NCBI RefSeq assembly: GCF_963931595.1
Contig: NZ_OZ007030.1
Coordinates: forward strand, 2,410,481 to 2,474,480
DNA length: 64,000 nucleotides
Origin: an uncultured Subdoligranulum sp.
GTDB lineage: Bacteria; Bacillota; Clostridia; Oscillospirales; Ruminococcaceae
Reading direction: 5' to 3'
Below, one piece after another: positions 62,175 through 64,000 of this stretch; positions within the stretch are counted from its first letter, which is position 1; the number at the start of each line of letters is the position of its first letter. A program made the translations under genes and the position numbers. The notes beneath the pieces were generated by a model. The model was not told the origin of the DNA. It searched no databases and saw nothing but the letters and a program-made list of their open reading frames with translations.

Positions 62175-63167
62175 ATGATGAATCGTATTTTTCCTGTCCT
62201 GTGCACGGCGCTGCTGCTGACGGGCTGCGGAGCCTCCACGGTGGCGGAGAGTTCCGCCCCGGCCCCCGGTAGCGAAACGGCGGAATCCGCCCCGGCCAGC
62301 CCCGAGACGGCGGTCACTACCCTGACCTTCACCGACGATCTGGACCGGGAGGTCACGGTGCCGGCAAACCCTGAGCGGGTGGCCGTGCTGCTGGGCAGCT
62401 ACGCCGACGTGTGGTGCCTGGCGGGCGGCCAGGATTCCCTGGTGGCCGCCGCCTCGGACGCCTGGACGGATTTTGACCTGAACCTGGGCGACGATGTGGC
62501 CAACCTGGGCAGCCTGATGGAACCCAACCTGGAGGAGCTCATCGCATCGGCCCCCGACCTGGTCATCGCCAGCAGCAACACCACCTCCAACGTGGAGCTG
62601 CTGCCCAGTCTGGAACAGCTGGGGGTGCCGGTGGCCTACTTCGGGGTGAACAGCTTCAATGATTATCTCGAGATGCTGGATGTCTGCACCCGGATCACCG
62701 GCCATCCCGAGAACTACCAGACCTACGGCCTGGACGTGCAGGCCCAGGTGGACAAGGCCAAGGAGCAGAACGACGGCAGCGCCCCCACGGTGCTGCTGCT
62801 GCGGTCGGCCAGCACCAGCTGCAAGGTGAAGAACAGCAAGGGCACCGTGCTGGGCGAGATCCTGGCCGACCTGGGAGCGGTGAACATCGCCGACAGTGAC
62901 ACCGGCCTGCTGGAGGATCTGAGCCTGGAGCGGATCATCGCCGATGACCCCGACTACATCTTCGTGGTGTTCCAGGGCAGCGACCAGGCCGCCGCCCAGA
63001 AGACGCTGGACGCGGCACTGACCTCCAACCCGGCGTGGGAGACCCTTTCCGCCGTGCAGAACGGCCGGTTCTACATCATGGAGAAGGAGCTCTACCACCT
63101 GAAGCCCAACGCCCGCTGGGGCGAAGCCTACCAGAAGGTGGCGGATATCCTCTATCCGGCGGGCTGA
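62175..63167 (+). CDS. TroA-like ABC substrate-binding lipoprotein (PF01497 type), orphan
   Basis: The 330-aa lipoprotein has a signal peptide with lipobox LLTGC (Cys about 18), a Ser/Ala/Glu linker, then the vitamin-B12/iron-siderophore-binding fold: TFTDDLDREVTVPANPERV, LMEPNLEELIASAPDLVIAS, TVLLLRSAST, DPDYIFVVFQGSD and a C-terminal AYQKVADILYP. Such proteins deliver cobalamin, heme or ferric chelates to a FecCD-type permease. No permease or ATPase is adjacent, so it is an orphan here. SD AAGGAAA at 62161. Confidence 0.88.
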   Translation: MMNRIFPVLCTALLLTGCGASTVAESSAPAPGSETAESAPASPETAVTTLTFTDDLDREVTVPANPERVAVLLGSYADVWCLAGGQDSLVAAASDAWTDFDLNLGDDVANLGSLMEPNLEELIASAPDLVIASSNTTSNVELLPSLEQLGVPVAYFGVNSFNDYLEMLDVCTRITGHPENYQTYGLDVQAQVDKAKEQNDGSAPTVLLLRSASTSCKVKNSKGTVLGEILADLGAVNIADSDTGLLEDLSLERIIADDPDYIFVVFQGSDQAAAQKTLDAALTSNPAWETLSAVQNGRFYIMEKELYHLKPNARWGEAYQKVADILYPAG

Positions 63168-63186
63168 CCTTTCTCTGATACAGCAA

Positions 63187-63217
63187 AACCCCGGCGCCCT
63201 GGCAGGCGTCGGGATTT
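63187..63217 (+). terminator. Terminator of the lipoprotein gene
   Basis: CCCCGGCGCC pairs imperfectly with GGCGTCGGG, then TTTCTTG. Confidence 0.5.
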
Positions 63218-63231
63218 CTTGTTGGGCAAAC

Positions 63232-63326
63232 GGCGGGGTCAAGACCCCGCCCTACGGGCTCCACGTCCCATTGGCTGTAGGGCGGGGATTCATCCCCGCC
63301 GCGGACACCGGTCGGCGCATGTCCGC
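63232..63326. repeat. Hairpin-rich intergenic repeat (REP/BIME-like)
   Basis: Four adjacent hairpins: GGCGGGGTC/GACCCCGCC (63232-63251); CTAC...GTAG (63252-63280); GGCGGGGAT/ATCCCCGCC (63281-63300); GCGGACA...TGTCCGC (63301-63326). The last shares TCGGCGCATGTCCGC with 996-1010. No coding sense; looks like a mobile-type intergenic repeat. Confidence 0.7.
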
Positions 63327-63354
63327 TGGTGCAGACCATTTTGAACCATGCGCA

Positions 63355-63393
63355 AAAAACCGCCCGTCCGGGAAGTCCCGGGCGGGCGGTTTG
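63355..63393 (-). terminator. Terminator of the 144-aa helical protein gene
   Basis: AAACCGCCCG pairs with CGGGCGGTTT around a CCGGGA/TCCCGG hairpin; the minus strand ends in a T-run. Confidence 0.8.
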
Positions 63394-63397
63394 CGTT

Positions 63398-63832
63398 TTA
63401 CAGGAACCGGCGGATATCCTCGGCCAGTTTTTCCTCCAGGGCGATGAGCCGCTTGGTAATGTCCTTGGCGTCCTCGCTGGCGGCCTCGTACTGGTTGAGG
63501 TAGCGGTTCAGCGACTTGACCCCCATGTTGCAGCCGTCGGTGATGAGGTCGGCGATGGTGGCGTCGCTCTCGTTCATCGTCAGCATGGCCCCCGTCTTCA
63601 TCCAGGACATGCCCTGGGCGATGGGGTTGGGCTCCTTGCCCTCGTCGTGGAAGCGGTGGAGCGCCTCCACGACCTCGCTTTGCAGCTGCTCATGTTCGGT
63701 GCGGCAGCGGGCCAGCGCATCCCGCAGGGACTGACTTTTGGCCGCGTCCATCACCTGGTCGATGGCCGAAATGCCCATGGCCACCCCGGCGTCACACTCC
63801 CGCAGCAGCCGGATGGTATCCTCCTGAATCAT
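63398..63832 (-). CDS. Small all-helical protein of unknown function
   Basis: The 144-aa protein is predicted to form a bundle of four to five amphipathic helices (for example AIDQVMDAAKSQSLRDALAR, EHEQLQSEVVEALHRFH, KDITKRLIALEEKLAEDI). It resembles ferritin-like or DUF2383-type bundles in length, but no metal-ligand pattern is evident. The start has GGAGAGATACCG upstream. No assignable role. Confidence 0.7.
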   Translation of the reverse strand: MIQEDTIRLLRECDAGVAMGISAIDQVMDAAKSQSLRDALARCRTEHEQLQSEVVEALHRFHDEGKEPNPIAQGMSWMKTGAMLTMNESDATIADLITDGCNMGVKSLNRYLNQYEAASEDAKDITKRLIALEEKLAEDIRRFL

Positions 63833-63886
63833 CGGTATCTCTCCCCTTCCGTTTTGGCTAGGATGCCCCGGAAGAGGCGGCGTTAT

Positions 63887-64000
63887 TCACCGGCCCAGGC
63901 GGACTTTGAAGTCCCGGTAGCCGAACTGCACCAGCGCCCGGCAGGCGCCGTCGGCGCCGCGCACCCATATGGCGGGCAGCGGCATGCCGTTGAAGGTGTT
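63887..64000 (-). CDS. C-terminal end of an unknown gene, cut by window end
   Basis: An open frame of 37 codons continues to the window edge and ends in TGA at 63887-63889. It reads NTFNGMPLPAIWVRGADG then CRALVQFGYRDFKVRLGR. Codon use is coding-like, but no family can be given. The next gene (63832) starts 54 nt downstream. Confidence 0.5.
   Translation of the reverse strand, partial: NTFNGMPLPAIWVRGADGACRALVQFGYRDFKVRLGR

Overview
The window is about 64 kb of chromosomal DNA, GC-rich (I judge well above 60%) and densely coded. It has Gram-positive signals: AAAGGAGG-type ribosome binding sites, TTGACA/TATAAT promoters and GC-stem/T-run terminators. Gene content (ATP-dependent PEP carboxykinase, divergent heterodimeric ABC exporter, clostridial-style phosphate-binding protein, short intergenic palindromes) suggests a GC-rich anaerobic gut Clostridia of the Faecalibacterium/Gemmiger/Subdoligranulum type. 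That assignment is inference. No rRNA, tRNA, prophage, insertion sequence or CRISPR array was seen.

Region 1 (1-3.8 kb, +) looks like a peptidoglycan stem-peptide cassette: an asparagine synthase cut by the window edge, a D-aspartate-ligase-like ATP-grasp enzyme, and a MurE ligase lacking the Arg of the diaminopimelate motif. Region 2 (3.8-16.2 kb) is mixed housekeeping: HtrA protease, a GNAT-MnmM tRNA-modification fusion, a UvrD/PcrA-like helicase, membrane proteins, pckA, a C39-like protein without its catalytic residues, small unknowns and a LysR regulator. Region 3 (16.3-20.1 kb, +) is a two-gene ABC exporter divergent from the LysR gene, followed by a 136-bp nested palindrome.

Region 4 (20.1-28.2 kb, -) holds a complete ornithine/arginine set, argG-argH-argC-argJ-argB-argD-argF, behind a promoter with a perfect ArgR-type box. 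Region 5 (28.3-31.2 kb, -) has a MYG1-family protein coupled to a GIY-YIG/GNAT fusion, a Cys-rich miniprotein and a class I glutamine amidotransferase.

Region 6 (31.2-49.5 kb, -) is one roughly 18-kb surface-glycan operon with a single visible promoter upstream and a terminator at its end. It has 16 genes: three GT4 and two GT2 glycosyltransferases, a GT11 alpha-1,2-fucosyltransferase, a GT6 (ABO-family) transferase with the bacterial NxN motif, a Wzx-type flippase, two large membrane proteins of GT-C or polymerase type, an SDR epimerase, a nucleotidyltransferase, a flippase-kinase fusion and a HAD phosphatase. GT11 next to GT6 is the enzyme pair that builds H and then A/B blood-group-like determinants, so host-antigen mimicry is the most exciting reading.

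Region 7 (49.5-51.6 kb, -) has a YesL-like membrane protein, a TrmN6-like methyltransferase and a NUDIX hydrolase. Region 8 (51.7-60.4 kb) is a phosphate locus: pstS-pstC-pstA-pstB-phoU (-), divergent from a Na/Pi cotransporter followed by a PhoP/PhoR-like two-component pair (+). The shared 370-bp intergenic region carries 11-bp-spaced Pho-box-like repeats in both directions, and the PstS halves appear in circularly permuted order. Region 9 (60.4-64 kb) has a siroheme sulfite/nitrite reductase, an orphan metal/cofactor-binding lipoprotein, a hairpin-rich repeat, a small helical protein and the end of an unknown gene.
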